DNA of 40,270 nucleotides from Flavobacteriia bacterium (GTDB lineage Bacteria; Bacteroidota; Bacteroidia; Flavobacteriales; Flavobacteriaceae), in assembly GCA_004293045.1 (NCBI GenBank), contig RDXY01000017.1:1-40270 (forward strand), given 5' to 3'. This document shows, piece after piece, positions 1 to 8,172 of the stretch. The position numbers and the translations under genes are program-made. The notes below the pieces were generated by a model. It was not told the DNA's origin and searched no databases. It worked only from the letters and a program-made list of their open reading frames with translations. Position 1 is the stretch's first letter, and each line of letters starts with the position of its first letter.

Positions 1-5
1 TTTTC

Positions 6-36
6 TTTGCAAGTATGAAGTTTAGTGTTATATTTG
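6..36 (+). promoter_or_regulatory. Promoter of tRNA-His
   Basis: TTTG at 6-9 is followed after 19 bases by TATATTTG at 29-36. This is an exact match to the Bacteroidota sigma-A pattern TTTG-N19-TAnnTTTG. The tRNA starts 18 bases downstream. Confidence 0.8.
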
Positions 37-53
37 CACCCGTATTTATACAT

Positions 54-128
54 GGTGGTTGTAGCTCAGCTGGTTAGAGCATCGGTTTGTGGTACCGAGG
101 GTCGCCGGTTCGAACCCGGTCTTCCACC
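54..128 (+). tRNA. tRNA-His (anticodon GTG)
   Basis: A full cloverleaf can be drawn. The extra G-1 typical of tRNA-His is at 54 and pairs with C73 at 128. The D stem is GCTC/GAGC, the anticodon stem TCGGT/ACCGA with loop TTGTGGT (anticodon GTG), and the T stem GCCGG/CCGGT with TTCGAAC. The 3' CCA is not encoded. The acceptor stem (55-61 with 121-127) contains two adjacent T-T oppositions, at pairs 5-68 and 6-67, which is unusual. Otherwise the tRNA looks intact, with its own promoter and terminator. Confidence 0.93.
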
Positions 129-130
129 CA

Positions 131-159
131 AAGCCTTACAGAAATGTAGGGCTTTTTTT
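131..159 (+). terminator. Rho-independent terminator of tRNA-His
   Basis: A 10-bp stem (131-140 with 145-154, one G-T pair) is closed by a GAAA tetraloop and followed by a run of T. Confidence 0.85.
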
Positions 160-180
160 ATGCCTTACTTTTAATAAGTA

Positions 181-211
181 TTGCAACAGAAAATGGAAAG
201 CTATATCTTAG
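181..211 (+). promoter_or_regulatory. Probable xerD promoter
   Basis: TTG at 181-183 and TATCTTAG at 204-211 (one mismatch to TAnnTTTG) are separated by 20 bases. They lie 18 bases upstream of the xerD ATG. The match is imperfect. Confidence 0.45.
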
Positions 212-228
212 CCTAAATTCAAACTGGA

Positions 229-1131
229 ATGCCAAATTGGAATACCTACATAAAAGAATATCAAAATTATTTACGTTTGGAACGTGGATTGTCTCTCAAT
301 ACGATTCAAAATTATAGTTTTGATATTGAAAAATTAGTAGGTTTTTTGACAGAAAATAACATAGAAGTTTCTCCAATACAAATTACTGACGAACAGGTAC
401 AACAATTTATTTACACCATTTCTACTCAAGTGAATGCACGAAGTCAATCCAGGATAATTTCAGGTTTAAAGAGTTTTTTTAATTATTTAATTTTTGAAGA
501 GTATCGCAAAGACACGCCACTTGAATTAATTGAAGTTCCAAAAACAGGCAGAAAATTACCCGATACCCTTTCTACAGAAGAAATAGATTTATTAATTCAA
601 GCCATAAACTTAACTTCTACCGAAGGAGAACGAAATAAAGCGATGTTGGAAACACTCTATAGTTGTGGTTTACGTGTTTCTGAATTGGTTACCTTAAAAA
701 TATCCGATTTGTTTTTTGAAGAAGGTTTTCTGAAAATTACAGGAAAAGGAAACAAACAACGATTTGTTCCTATTGGTTTGCCTACGCAAAAAATAATTTT
801 GAACTATAAAAAATTCATTCGTACCCATTTACCTATTCAAAAAGGGCACGAAGATACCTTGTTTCTCAATCGTAGGGGAAAACAACTTACTCGCGCTATG
901 GTTTTTACAATTATTAAGGATTTAGCACTGAAAATCGAGTTAAAAAAAACCATTTCACCACACACATTTCGGCATTCTTTTGCAACACATTTATTAGAAA
1001 ATGGTGCCGACTTACGTTCGATTCAATTGATGTTGGGTCACGAATCTATTACGACTACAGAAGTCTATATGCACTTAGATAGAAAATTTTTAGCAGATGT
1101 AATGCATACCTTTCATCCAAGAGGAAAATAA
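229..1131 (+). CDS. xerD: Site-specific tyrosine recombinase XerD
   Basis: This cytoplasmic tyrosine recombinase resolves chromosome dimers at the dif site, normally with or as an Xer pair. The 300-residue length is usual for XerC/XerD. The N-terminal SAM-like core-binding domain covers about residues 1-95 and the catalytic domain about 110-295. The catalytic set is visible: Arg149 (CGLRVSEL), Lys173 (GKGNKQRFVPI), His245 and Arg248 (SPHTFRHSFATHLL), His271 (LGHESITTTEVY) and nucleophile Tyr280. The ATG at 229 gives the family N-terminus, and the weak promoter at 181-211 ends just before it. It is next to a tRNA gene, but the sequence is of the housekeeping Xer type and no att repeats or cargo genes accompany it. 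XerC and XerD are hard to separate by eye; in Bacteroidota this type is usually named XerD. Confidence 0.9.
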   Translation: MPNWNTYIKEYQNYLRLERGLSLNTIQNYSFDIEKLVGFLTENNIEVSPIQITDEQVQQFIYTISTQVNARSQSRIISGLKSFFNYLIFEEYRKDTPLELIEVPKTGRKLPDTLSTEEIDLLIQAINLTSTEGERNKAMLETLYSCGLRVSELVTLKISDLFFEEGFLKITGKGNKQRFVPIGLPTQKIILNYKKFIRTHLPIQKGHEDTLFLNRRGKQLTRAMVFTIIKDLALKIELKKTISPHTFRHSFATHLLENGADLRSIQLMLGHESITTTEVYMHLDRKFLADVMHTFHPRGK

Positions 1132-1190
1132 TTTTTTGCTGTTTTAAATTCGAAATTATTCTGCATTATTTTCTGTAAAATTTTAAAAAT

Positions 1191-1220
1191 TTTCATATTA
1201 ATTAGTTTTAATGTACTTTG
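1191..1220 (+). promoter_or_regulatory. Possible lpxD promoter
   Basis: TACTTTG at 1214-1220 resembles the -7 box with one base missing, and TTTC lies at 1191-1194, 19 bases upstream. It is 41 bases before the lpxD ATG. The match is weak. Confidence 0.35.
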
Positions 1221-1261
1221 GTGCAAAATATTTAGGTTTAAATAATTAACTATTACATAGG

Positions 1262-2260
1262 ATGAAAACGTATACTATTCAAGAAATAAATCAAGTAATA
1301 AAAGGTGAAATTGTTGGTAATACCACTACAATTATTACAGCGCCGGAACAATTAGAAGCAGCAAAAGACACAGAAATTTCTTTTATTGGAAATAAAAAAT
1401 ACGAAAAATTTTGGTCGGATTCTAAAGCTTGTGTAGCGGTTGTAAATCAAGATATTTCTATTGAACCAGGTGAAAATAGGGCTTTTATAAAAGTATCAAA
1501 CGCCGATTTGGCGATGTCGCAAGTATTAGAAATGTTCGCTCCTCCCATGCCTGTTTTTTCTGTAGCGATCCATCCCACAGCGGTTGTAGATGCTTCAGCA
1601 AAAATTGGTACAGGTACAAAAATTGGCGCAGGAGCCTATATTGGTCCAAATGTAATTATTGGAGAAAACGTACTTATTTATCCAAATGTCACTGTTTTAG
1701 ACGAATGTACGATTGGAAATCAAACTACCATTTGGTCAGGCACTGTAATTCGTGAGCGTTGCCATATTGGTAGTCATTGTATTATTCATCCAAATGCAAC
1801 TATTGGTGCGGATGGCTTTGGTTTCCGTCCAGATCCAGAAAGAGGATTGGTGAAAATTCCGCAAATTGGAAATGTTATTATTGGTAATGGTGTAGAAATT
1901 GGTGCGAATTCTTGTGTAGATAGAGGAAAATTTAGTTCAACTATCTTAGGTGATGGTTGTAAAATTGATAATTTAGTACAAATTGGTCACAATAGTAAAT
2001 TGGGTAAATTTTGTATTATGGCAGGTAACTCTGGATTGGCAGGTTCTGTAACGTTAGGAAATGGCGTAATTATTGGAGGAAGTGCTTCCGTTAAAGACCA
2101 TACTGTAATAGGGGATGGTGCTATAGTTGGTGCAGGTTCAGGTGTAACCGGTGATATCCCTGCAGGAAAAACAATGTTAGGCTATCCAGCAGTAGAAGCC
2201 AGAGATGCTTTAAAACAATGGGCAATTTTGAAAAGATTGGTAAGAGATGCTAATAAATAA
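1262..2260 (+). CDS. lpxD: UDP-3-O-acylglucosamine N-acyltransferase (LpxD family)
   Basis: LpxD transfers a 3-hydroxyacyl chain from acyl-ACP to the amino group of UDP-3-O-acylglucosamine in lipid A synthesis. The 332-residue length is usual. Residues 1-100 form the LpxD-type uridine-binding domain (ISFIGNKKY near 40-47). Residues about 105-305 are hexapeptide repeats of the left-handed beta-helix ([LIV]-G-x4 periodicity), followed by a C-terminal helix. The likely catalytic base is His243 in LVQIGHNSKLG, matching His239 of E. coli LpxD. It stands alone, without lpxC/fabZ or lpxA beside it. Flavobacteria often carry more than one LpxD-like gene, so this may be the second paralogue with a different acyl substrate. 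It ends at a strong bidirectional terminator. Confidence 0.82.
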   Translation: MKTYTIQEINQVIKGEIVGNTTTIITAPEQLEAAKDTEISFIGNKKYEKFWSDSKACVAVVNQDISIEPGENRAFIKVSNADLAMSQVLEMFAPPMPVFSVAIHPTAVVDASAKIGTGTKIGAGAYIGPNVIIGENVLIYPNVTVLDECTIGNQTTIWSGTVIRERCHIGSHCIIHPNATIGADGFGFRPDPERGLVKIPQIGNVIIGNGVEIGANSCVDRGKFSSTILGDGCKIDNLVQIGHNSKLGKFCIMAGNSGLAGSVTLGNGVIIGGSASVKDHTVIGDGAIVGAGSGVTGDIPAGKTMLGYPAVEARDALKQWAILKRLVRDANK

Positions 2261-2264
2261 TTAT

Positions 2265-2298
2265 AAAAAAAACCAGCTTTTGAAAGCTGGTTTTTTTT
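2265..2298. terminator. Bidirectional terminator between lpxD and scpA
   Basis: AACCAGCTTT (2271-2280) and AAAGCTGGTT (2283-2292) form a nearly perfect hairpin flanked by an A run and a T run. It can serve both convergent genes. The scpA stop codon lies at its edge. Confidence 0.88.
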
Positions 2299-4420
2299 AT
2301 TCTTCTAAAAGTACTTCTAAAATACTAATTGCGGCTTCGCTAATTTTTGTTCCAGGACCAAAAACCGCAACAGCTCCAGCATCGAATAAAAATTGGTAAT
2401 CTTGCGCAGGAATTACACCTCCAACAATGACCATAATGTCTTCTCTGCCATATTTTTTTAGTTCTTCAATTACTTGAGGCACTAAAGTTTTGTGTCCGGC
2501 AGCTAATGAAGATACGCCTAAAATGTGTACATCATTTTCCACGGCTTGTTTGGCTGCTTCGGCAGGTGTTTGAAACAAAGGCCCAATATCTACATCAAAA
2601 CCTACATCGGCATAACCTGTTGCGACAACTTTTGCACCTCTGTCGTGACCGTCTTGCCCCATTTTAGCAATCATAATTCTGGGTCTTCTACCTTCTTTTT
2701 TAGCGAATTCGTTGGCTAATTGTTTTGCTTTTTCAAAACTTTCATCATTTTTTATGGCTTTGCTATACACTCCACTTATCGATTTAATTTGCGCTTTATG
2801 TCGTCCAAAGACCACTTCTAAAGCATCACTAATTTCTCCTAAAGTTACTCTATTTCTTGCTGCCTCAACCGCCATGGCTAATAAATTACCATTTCCTGTT
2901 TTGGCGCATTCAGTTAAATCTTGTATGCTTTTTGCCGCTTTAGCGGAATCTCTTTTTGCTTTTATTTCAGCCAATCTTTCAACTTGTTGCTTGCGTACCA
3001 TATCGTTATCAACATCTAAAATGTGTAACGGATCTTCTTTCTCTAAACGGTATTTGTTTACGCCGACAATAATATCTTGTGTACTATCAATTCGAGCTTG
3101 TTTTCGAGCGGCGGCTTCTTCAATTCGCAATTTTGGTATTCCTGCTTCAATGGCTTTGGTCATTCCGCCTAAGGCTTCTACTTCTTCAATTAAAGCCCAC
3201 GCTTTTTCTGTGATTTCTGCCGTTAAGCTTTCCACATAATAACTTCCGGCCCAAGGATCTACTGTTTTACAAATTTTAGTTTCTTCTTGTAAAAAAATTT
3301 GCGTGTTTCTAGCGATTCTTGCCGAAAAATCTGTAGGTAAAGCTATAGCTTCATCTAAGGCATTTGTATGCAAAGATTGTGTACCACCAAAAGCAGCCGC
3401 TGCCGCTTCAATTGTAGTTCGAGCTACGTTATTGAATGGGTCTTGTTCGGTTAAACTCCAACCTGAAGTTTGACAATGGGTTCGTAAGGCTAATGATTTT
3501 TCATCTTTAGGGTTAAATTGTTTTAGCAATTTAGCCCAAAGCATTCTTCCCGCACGCATTTTTGCAATTTCCATAAAATGATTCATTCCGATAGCCCAAA
3601 AGAAAGATAGGCGAGGCGCAAATTCATCAATTTTCATCCCTGTAGATAATCCTGTTCGAATATATTCTAAACCATCTGCAAGTGTGTACGCCAATTCAAT
3701 ATCGGCAGTTGCACCTGCTTCTTGCATATGATATCCAGAAATGGAAATGGAGTTGAATTTCGGCATATTATTGCTCGTATATTCAAAAATATCGGCAATA
3801 ATTTTCATAGAAGGCGTTGGTGGATAAATGTACGTATTTCGTACCATAAATTCCTTCAAAATATCGTTTTGTATGGTTCCAGCTAATTGGTTAGGGGTAA
3901 CACCTTGTTCTTCTGCAGCAACAATATAGAAAGCCATTATAGGTAATACCGCGCCATTCATGGTCATAGAAACCGACATTTCGTCTAACGGAATTTGGTC
4001 GAAAAGAATTTTCATATCTTCCACCGAATCAATCGCTACACCTGCTTTTCCAACATCACCTTGAACACGAATATGGTCTGAATCGTATCCTCGATGTGTA
4101 GCTAAATCAAAGGCAACGGATAGCCCTTTTTGTCCAGCGGCTAAATTACGTCGGTAAAACGCATTACTTTCTTCAGCGGTTGAAAATCCGGCATATTGAC
4201 GAATGGTCCAAGGTCGGCGTACGTACATGGTAGCGTATGGTCCTCGTAAGTTGGGTGCAAAACCCGCTCCAAAACCAATGTGTTCTAATCCTTCAATATC
4301 TTCTTCGGAGTAGATTTTTTTTAAATCAATGTTTTCGGCTGTGTGGAAGTTGGTTTGATTACTTTCAACTTTCGACTTTTGACTTTTGACTAATTGTATA
4401 TGTTGTATGTTTTTTCTCAA
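2297..4420 (-). CDS. scpA: Methylmalonyl-CoA mutase large (catalytic) subunit
   Basis: This adenosylcobalamin enzyme interconverts succinyl-CoA and (R)-methylmalonyl-CoA. Residues about 40-545 are the TIM-barrel mutase domain, with [20 protein letters not shown] and [20 protein letters not shown]. Residues about 575-705 are the B12-binding domain, with the cobalt-ligand motif DGHDRG preceded by KMGQ, and a later GGVIP loop. The 707-residue length is usual. The N-terminus is odd: codons 11-20 or so ([11 protein letters not shown]) are written by a direct repeat of the word ACTTTTG/ACTTTCA type at 4361-4390. The partner subunit gene mutA lies upstream at 4993-6357, but the two are separated by a toxin-antitoxin pair. 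The gene is last in the operon that starts with udk. Confidence 0.95.
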   Translation of the reverse strand: MRKNIQHIQLVKSQKSKVESNQTNFHTAENIDLKKIYSEEDIEGLEHIGFGAGFAPNLRGPYATMYVRRPWTIRQYAGFSTAEESNAFYRRNLAAGQKGLSVAFDLATHRGYDSDHIRVQGDVGKAGVAIDSVEDMKILFDQIPLDEMSVSMTMNGAVLPIMAFYIVAAEEQGVTPNQLAGTIQNDILKEFMVRNTYIYPPTPSMKIIADIFEYTSNNMPKFNSISISGYHMQEAGATADIELAYTLADGLEYIRTGLSTGMKIDEFAPRLSFFWAIGMNHFMEIAKMRAGRMLWAKLLKQFNPKDEKSLALRTHCQTSGWSLTEQDPFNNVARTTIEAAAAAFGGTQSLHTNALDEAIALPTDFSARIARNTQIFLQEETKICKTVDPWAGSYYVESLTAEITEKAWALIEEVEALGGMTKAIEAGIPKLRIEEAAARKQARIDSTQDIIVGVNKYRLEKEDPLHILDVDNDMVRKQQVERLAEIKAKRDSAKAAKSIQDLTECAKTGNGNLLAMAVEAARNRVTLGEISDALEVVFGRHKAQIKSISGVYSKAIKNDESFEKAKQLANEFAKKEGRRPRIMIAKMGQDGHDRGAKVVATGYADVGFDVDIGPLFQTPAEAAKQAVENDVHILGVSSLAAGHKTLVPQVIEELKKYGREDIMVIVGGVIPAQDYQFLFDAGAVAVFGPGTKISEAAISILEVLLEE
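4361..4390. repeat. Short-word tandem repeat inside the scpA 5' end
   Basis: Four imperfect copies of a 7- to 8-base word (ACTTTCA, ACTTTCG, ACTTTTG, ACTTTTG, then ACT) run head to tail. They are read in frame within scpA as Lys, Ser, Gln and Val-rich codons. Similar short-word spacers occur at 9328-9359, 19081-19147 and 21384-21415. Confidence 0.75.
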
Positions 4421-4421
4421 T

Positions 4422-4712
4422 TTAATATATGTTTAAATCGCTGTTTTGTGATGAATGACAAATTTGTTTTATTACTATTATGTTAAGATAAATGGTATAA
4501 TGAACAAGATAAGGAAAAGATTTAAAAACGATAACTCTCGTGTTGTCATATCTATTTTGAAATAATAATGGATTATTTCTTATTCTATTTAAACATTCTT
4601 TAAAAGATTCATTAAATTTTATTCCTAATTGTCTATTAATATTTTTATACCAATTTAAAGATGATTTATAATCTTCTTTAGCTTCGTCAATAATAACAAT
4701 CTTATATTTCAT
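4422..4712 (-). CDS. ParE/RelE-family toxin
   Basis: A 96-residue protein of the ParE/RelE plasmid-stabilisation fold. These toxins inhibit gyrase or cleave mRNA on ribosomes; which applies here cannot be told. The family pattern is visible: an early helix ([14 protein letters not shown]), RLGIKF-like segment ([11 protein letters not shown]), a middle RIRNNPLLF motif and the beta-strand [12 protein letters not shown]. The C-terminus departs from the usual IAVFHTSRNP-like ending ([11 protein letters not shown]). The ATG at 4712 is chosen because it gives the typical MKYKIV start; an ATG four codons upstream (4724) is possible. It overlaps the upstream antitoxin gene by 11 bases, and only one base separates its stop from the scpA ATG, so it is translated within the mutase operon. 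Confidence 0.8.
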   Translation of the reverse strand: MKYKIVIIDEAKEDYKSSLNWYKNINRQLGIKFNESFKECLNRIRNNPLLFQNRYDNTRVIVFKSFPYLVHYTIYLNIIVIKQICHSSQNSDLNIY

Positions 4713-4938
4713 TCTCAATCTCATTTAAGAAATCATCAATATTTGTAACATTTTCTGGGTTTTTTAAATATTTTTCAGTTCTTTCTCTAACTTGATCTAT
4801 TTGCCATTGCGGAATGGTGAAATCATTATTTTGAGAAGGTAAAATAATAACATCTACTTCTTCAGACATAAAATCTTCAGGAAGTGTAATGCTAATTTTA
4901 TGGTTTTTTACCGTAACTGTTTGTCTAATTGCTTCCAT
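4702..4938 (-). CDS. Antitoxin of the ParE/RelE-type pair
   Basis: A 78-residue acidic protein directly upstream of and overlapping the toxin gene, the usual antitoxin-first order. The N-terminal half is beta-rich (TVTVKNHKISITLPEDF), with the look of a small dimerising domain. The C-terminal half is helical and acidic ([21 protein letters not shown]), as expected of a segment that wraps the toxin. No classical helix-turn-helix or ribbon-helix-helix consensus is certain, so whether it represses transcription is unknown. No separate promoter is obvious in the 54 bases between it and mutA. It is called from context and from resemblance to small flavobacterial antitoxins. Confidence 0.72.
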   Translation of the reverse strand: MEAIRQTVTVKNHKISITLPEDFMSEEVDVIILPSQNNDFTIPQWQIDQVRERTEKYLKNPENVTNIDDFLNEIENEI

Positions 4939-4992
4939 AGTACTTTAATTTATATTCAAATATAATGAATTTTATGATTGAGAAATCGATTT

Positions 4993-6357
4993 TTAGATTG
5001 TCTCTTGTGCCAAACGTTCTTGTTCTACTTTTTCGGCTAAACGTTTTTCGATAATTGGTACAATTAACGTTTTTCTATCTTTAGTTTTAACGAAAGGAAA
5101 CAATTCTAAATCGTGTTTCATTTTGTCGTTTGGATTTGGGTATTTGTTTGTCCCAAGTAATATTTCTTTACCAGAATTAAATAATTCTTGTTCTTTTTGG
5201 GCGCTTTCCGAAATTTTTCTTTGGATGGTTCCTTCAATTAATTGTGTAATAAAACCACCATGGGCTTCAATTTCTTTGAATACTTCTAAAGCTTTTTCAG
5301 CTAACTGTTCTGTTAAACTTTCTATATAATAGGCGCCATCTGACGGATTATTAACTTTATCGAAGTAACTTTCCTCTTTTAATATTAGTAACTGATTTCG
5401 TGAAATTCTATCGCCAAATTCATTATCTTTATGGTAAATGGCATCATAAGCTAAATTAGAAACCGCATTAGCACCGCCTAAAATAGCCGACATACATTCT
5501 GTTGTAGTGCGCAACATATTTACATTATAATCGTATAATGTTTTGTTGCGTTTTGTAGGTGTGGCTATGATGTGACAATCAAAATTATGGTTAAATACTG
5601 TAGCTAATGTTTTGAAAAGCAAACGTAAAGCACGAAGTTTGGCAATTTCAAAAAAGTAATTGGTTCCAAGGGCCACTTCAATCGTAATCGGTTGATTAAT
5701 TGCTGAAATTCTATTGAAATATTCATTACAGTGTGCTAAAGTATATGCCAATTGTTGCACCATATTAGCACCAGAGTTTTGATAAATTCCAGCTTGAATA
5801 TTTAAAAATGAACTACTTGATTTTTTTGAAATTTCATTTAGTTTTTGAAAATCAGAATTTAAATTTTCGAACCAATTTCCGTCTTTGCAAAGTTGACCAA
5901 TAGGATCCACTTGAATGATGAAATTATAAGAATTAGTTGTAGCAAAATCATTTAATGATTTTACATATTCTGTTGAAATAAAAGGTAAATGGAAGTAATA
6001 AACTACATTCTCTAATGGCAAATTAGCCATAAGTTTTGCGATATCAATTTTGTCAGATTCTATTGTAAATAAAATACTTTCTGCTCCACGATTTAAGCTA
6101 TCTTTTGCCTTTTTGTTAGACATTTGAATGTCGTGTACAAAAATTGGTTGCAAAATAGTAAATGCTGTAGTATTTGTATTTGAAGTATAGGTTGAAATAG
6201 TATCGTCTGAATGGTAAAAAGGTTTTACTTTTATTCCTTCTAAACTTTCCCAAATTAAGGTGTCATTATAATCTGCGCCTTTTAATTCAAATTGAATTTG
6301 TTGTTTCCATTGTTTAGATGAAACCGCATCAAAATCTTGAAATAATTGTGTTTTCAT
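4993..6357 (-). CDS. mutA: Methylmalonyl-CoA mutase small subunit
   Basis: The non-catalytic partner of ScpA in the heterodimeric mutase. It is a 454-residue protein with a degenerate mutase barrel and without the DxHxxG B12-binding motif, as is known for the small subunit. Visible family segments are FQDFDAVSSKQWKQQIQFEL near the N-terminus, a central NQPITIEVALGTNYFFEIAKLRALR, and GGANAVSNLAYD with DRISRNQLLILKEES, parallel to the same blocks in ScpA. It starts 36 bases after the ftsB/divIC-like gene, on the same strand. In related genomes the large-subunit gene usually follows closely; here the toxin-antitoxin pair intervenes. Confidence 0.93.
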   Translation of the reverse strand: MKTQLFQDFDAVSSKQWKQQIQFELKGADYNDTLIWESLEGIKVKPFYHSDDTISTYTSNTNTTAFTILQPIFVHDIQMSNKKAKDSLNRGAESILFTIESDKIDIAKLMANLPLENVVYYFHLPFISTEYVKSLNDFATTNSYNFIIQVDPIGQLCKDGNWFENLNSDFQKLNEISKKSSSSFLNIQAGIYQNSGANMVQQLAYTLAHCNEYFNRISAINQPITIEVALGTNYFFEIAKLRALRLLFKTLATVFNHNFDCHIIATPTKRNKTLYDYNVNMLRTTTECMSAILGGANAVSNLAYDAIYHKDNEFGDRISRNQLLILKEESYFDKVNNPSDGAYYIESLTEQLAEKALEVFKEIEAHGGFITQLIEGTIQRKISESAQKEQELFNSGKEILLGTNKYPNPNDKMKHDLELFPFVKTKDRKTLIVPIIEKRLAEKVEQERLAQETI

Positions 6358-6393
6358 TGCTTTGTTTTTGATTTGAAAACTTATTTTTGAAGG

Positions 6394-6747
6394 TTACTTT
6401 TTTGCTTCAAGTAAACTGTCCTTTATTTTATCTTCTTCAAATTCTATGATGTAAATATCTTCGCTGTCTTTTTTCATAAAGTACTTTTCGCGAGCATATT
6501 TTTCCGTCATATTATCGTTTTTAAGATTTTTTATTTTAATACTATCCTTTGCAATTTCAGATTTGTAATATTCTTTATTATCGTTTAATTCATCAATTTG
6601 TTGATTTAAAAAACGATGTTCAAAATAGGAATAATTATCAAAAAATAGCATCCAAATAATGAAAGCAACAAGTGTTAAATAATATTTATTTCCTAAAAAG
6701 TTTAGCAAAGGAAATTTTTGTAGAAGGTTTTGAAATTTCTTAAACAT
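6394..6747 (-). CDS. FtsB/DivIC-family septum formation initiator
   Basis: A 117-residue bitopic membrane protein. A short basic cytoplasmic tail (1-22) is followed by one membrane segment (about 22-41, YYLTLVAFIIWMLFF) and a periplasmic coiled coil (about 45-80, LNQQIDELNDNKEYYKSEI). A short C-terminal part has the family motif YAREKYFMKKDSEDIYII. FtsB/DivIC proteins bind FtsL and FtsQ/DivIB and help activate septal peptidoglycan synthesis. Its ATG overlaps the udk stop codon by one base (TAATG), so translation is likely coupled. The pairing of udk with this gene and mutA is familiar in flavobacteria. Confidence 0.85.
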   Translation of the reverse strand: MFKKFQNLLQKFPLLNFLGNKYYLTLVAFIIWMLFFDNYSYFEHRFLNQQIDELNDNKEYYKSEIAKDSIKIKNLKNDNMTEKYAREKYFMKKDSEDIYIIEFEEDKIKDSLLEAKK

Positions 6748-7358
6748 TATTTTTCAATTCGTTGATTAATTACCGCTCGCACTACATCTATAGCAACTGT
6801 ATTGTATTTATCATTTGGAATTATGATATCTGCAAATGCTTTAGTGGGTTCAATAAATTGATCGTGCATAGGTTTTAAAGTAGTTTGGTATCTTGTTATC
6901 ACTTCTTCCATATCTCTACCTCTTTCTGCTATATCTCGTTTTAAGCGACGAATTAATCGTTCATCAGAATCCGCATGAACATATACTTTAATATCAAATA
7001 AATCACGAATTTCCGGATTAGTAAATATTAAAATTCCTTCTACAATCATTACTTTTCTTGGGTGCGTACTAATTGTATCCTCCGTTCTATTATGAGTGAT
7101 AAAAGAGTAAATGGGTTGGTCTATTACTTGGCCCGCTTTTAAATCTTTTAAATGTGAAATCAACAAATCAAAATCAATGGCTCGTGGATGATCAAAATTA
7201 ATTTTAGTACGTTCCTCGTAAGTTAAATTGTTAGTTTCTTTATAATAAGAATCCTGAGAAATTACGCCAACTTCAGTAGAAGGCAATTCGTTCATAATTT
7301 GATGTACAACTGTAGTTTTTCCACTACCAGTTCCGCCAGCAATACCAATGATAAGCAT
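6747..7358 (-). CDS. udk: Uridine kinase
   Basis: This enzyme phosphorylates uridine and cytidine with ATP or GTP in pyrimidine salvage. The 203-residue protein has the Walker A loop GGTGSGKT at 8-15 and the segment NFDHPRAIDF. The ISQDSYYK substrate motif, VEGILIF strand and DERLIRRLKRDIAERGRD lid region are also present. The start at 7358 is chosen because it gives the family N-terminus MLIIGIAGG, and because a -7 box (TATCTTTG on the minus strand, 7380-7387) overlaps the longer start at 7382. It opens the operon with the ftsB/divIC-like gene, mutA, the toxin-antitoxin pair and scpA. Confidence 0.94.
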   Translation of the reverse strand: MLIIGIAGGTGSGKTTVVHQIMNELPSTEVGVISQDSYYKETNNLTYEERTKINFDHPRAIDFDLLISHLKDLKAGQVIDQPIYSFITHNRTEDTISTHPRKVMIVEGILIFTNPEIRDLFDIKVYVHADSDERLIRRLKRDIAERGRDMEEVITRYQTTLKPMHDQFIEPTKAFADIIIPNDKYNTVAIDVVRAVINQRIEK

Positions 7359-7379
7359 AAATAGTCTCTTTAATTTACA

Positions 7380-7387
7380 CAAAGATA
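7380..7387 (-). promoter_or_regulatory. -7 box of the udk operon promoter
   Basis: CAAAGATA on the plus strand reads TATCTTTG on the minus strand, 22 bases upstream of the udk ATG. The -33 region is T-rich but not a clear TTTG. Confidence 0.6.
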
Positions 7388-7401
7388 GAAATATATACTA
7401 T

Positions 7402-7436
7402 AAAAAAAATTCTATCTTTAGAGAAAAGATAGAATT
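7402..7436 (-). terminator. Rho-independent terminator of folE
   Basis: An 11-bp perfect stem (7409-7419 with 7425-7435) and a 5-base loop are followed, on the minus strand, by a T run. It separates folE from the udk operon. Confidence 0.85.
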
Positions 7437-7459
7437 TAATTAATTTTTTTTAAAATGAT

Positions 7460-8146
7460 TTAGTTATTGATTAATTGTAATAATTCATTTATTTTTTGAG
7501 GATTATTAAAAGCGCCGTTGAAAGAAGTTGTTACAGTTGCCGAACTATCGTCTTGTACACCTCGTGATGACACACAAAGATGTTTGGCATCAATAATAAC
7601 GGCTACATCTTCGGTTTCTAATGCAATTTTTAAATCTTCGGCAATTTGCATCGTCAATCGCTCTTGAACTTGAGGACGTTTTGCATAATACTGAACAATT
7701 CTATTTAATTTAGATAAGCCAATTACTTTGCCAGAAGAAATATATGCTACATGTGCTTTACCAAAAATCGGTACAAAATGATGTTCGCAATTAGAATAAA
7801 AAGTAATATTTTTTTCTACCAACATTTGATTGTATTGGTATTTGTTCTCGAAAAGTGCCATTTTAGGTTTATTTTTAGGATTTAATCCTGAAAAAATTTC
7901 TTCTATGTACATTTTTGCCACTCGTTCTGGTGTCCCTTTTAAAGAATCGTCGGTCAAATCTAAATCTAATGCCTTCATGATTTCAGTAAAATGAAAGGCA
8001 ATAATTTCTTTTTTTTCTGAATCCGATTTTGAAAACGCATCTGCTACCATTGGCGTTTCCAATGAAGTGTATAAATGATCGTTTCCTATATCATCTATAG
8101 ATAAATTTGTTAGTATGTTGTCTTCAATCATAAAGTTTGATTTCAT
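7460..8146 (-). CDS. folE: GTP cyclohydrolase I
   Basis: FolE converts GTP to dihydroneopterin triphosphate, the first step to folate (and other pterins). The zinc ligands of the type IA enzyme are visible: Cys120 and His123 in SNCEHHFVP, and Cys191 in KHLCVSSRG. The TPERVAKMY segment, GLSKLNRIVQYYAKRPQVQERL and the C-terminal SRGVQDDSSATVTT are also typical. The start at 8146 is preferred over the longer frame at 8188, because a -7 box (TACTTTTG, minus strand, 8165-8172) lies between them; the ATG at 8131 is a further alternative. It is transcribed alone, with a terminator before udk. Confidence 0.93.
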   Translation of the reverse strand: MKSNFMIEDNILTNLSIDDIGNDHLYTSLETPMVADAFSKSDSEKKEIIAFHFTEIMKALDLDLTDDSLKGTPERVAKMYIEEIFSGLNPKNKPKMALFENKYQYNQMLVEKNITFYSNCEHHFVPIFGKAHVAYISSGKVIGLSKLNRIVQYYAKRPQVQERLTMQIAEDLKIALETEDVAVIIDAKHLCVSSRGVQDDSSATVTTSFNGAFNNPQKINELLQLINN

Positions 8147-8164
8147 AAAGTTTATTTTGTTTAA

Positions 8165-8172
8165 CAAAAGTA
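8165..8172 (-). promoter_or_regulatory. -7 box of the folE promoter
   Basis: The minus strand reads TACTTTTG 18 bases upstream of the chosen folE start. No good -33 TTTG is seen at 19 bases. Confidence 0.45.

Noticed and set aside
54..1131. tRNA gene followed by a tyrosine recombinase, the layout of an integrative element
   Set aside because: The recombinase has the length and sequence of housekeeping XerD, the tRNA is complete and ended by its own terminator, and no duplicated tRNA end or cargo genes follow; the next genes are lpxD and central metabolism.
2712..3239. Open frame of 175 codons on the plus strand
   Set aside because: It is antisense to the conserved part of scpA and its translation is a Ser/Leu/Phe-rich shadow without family features.
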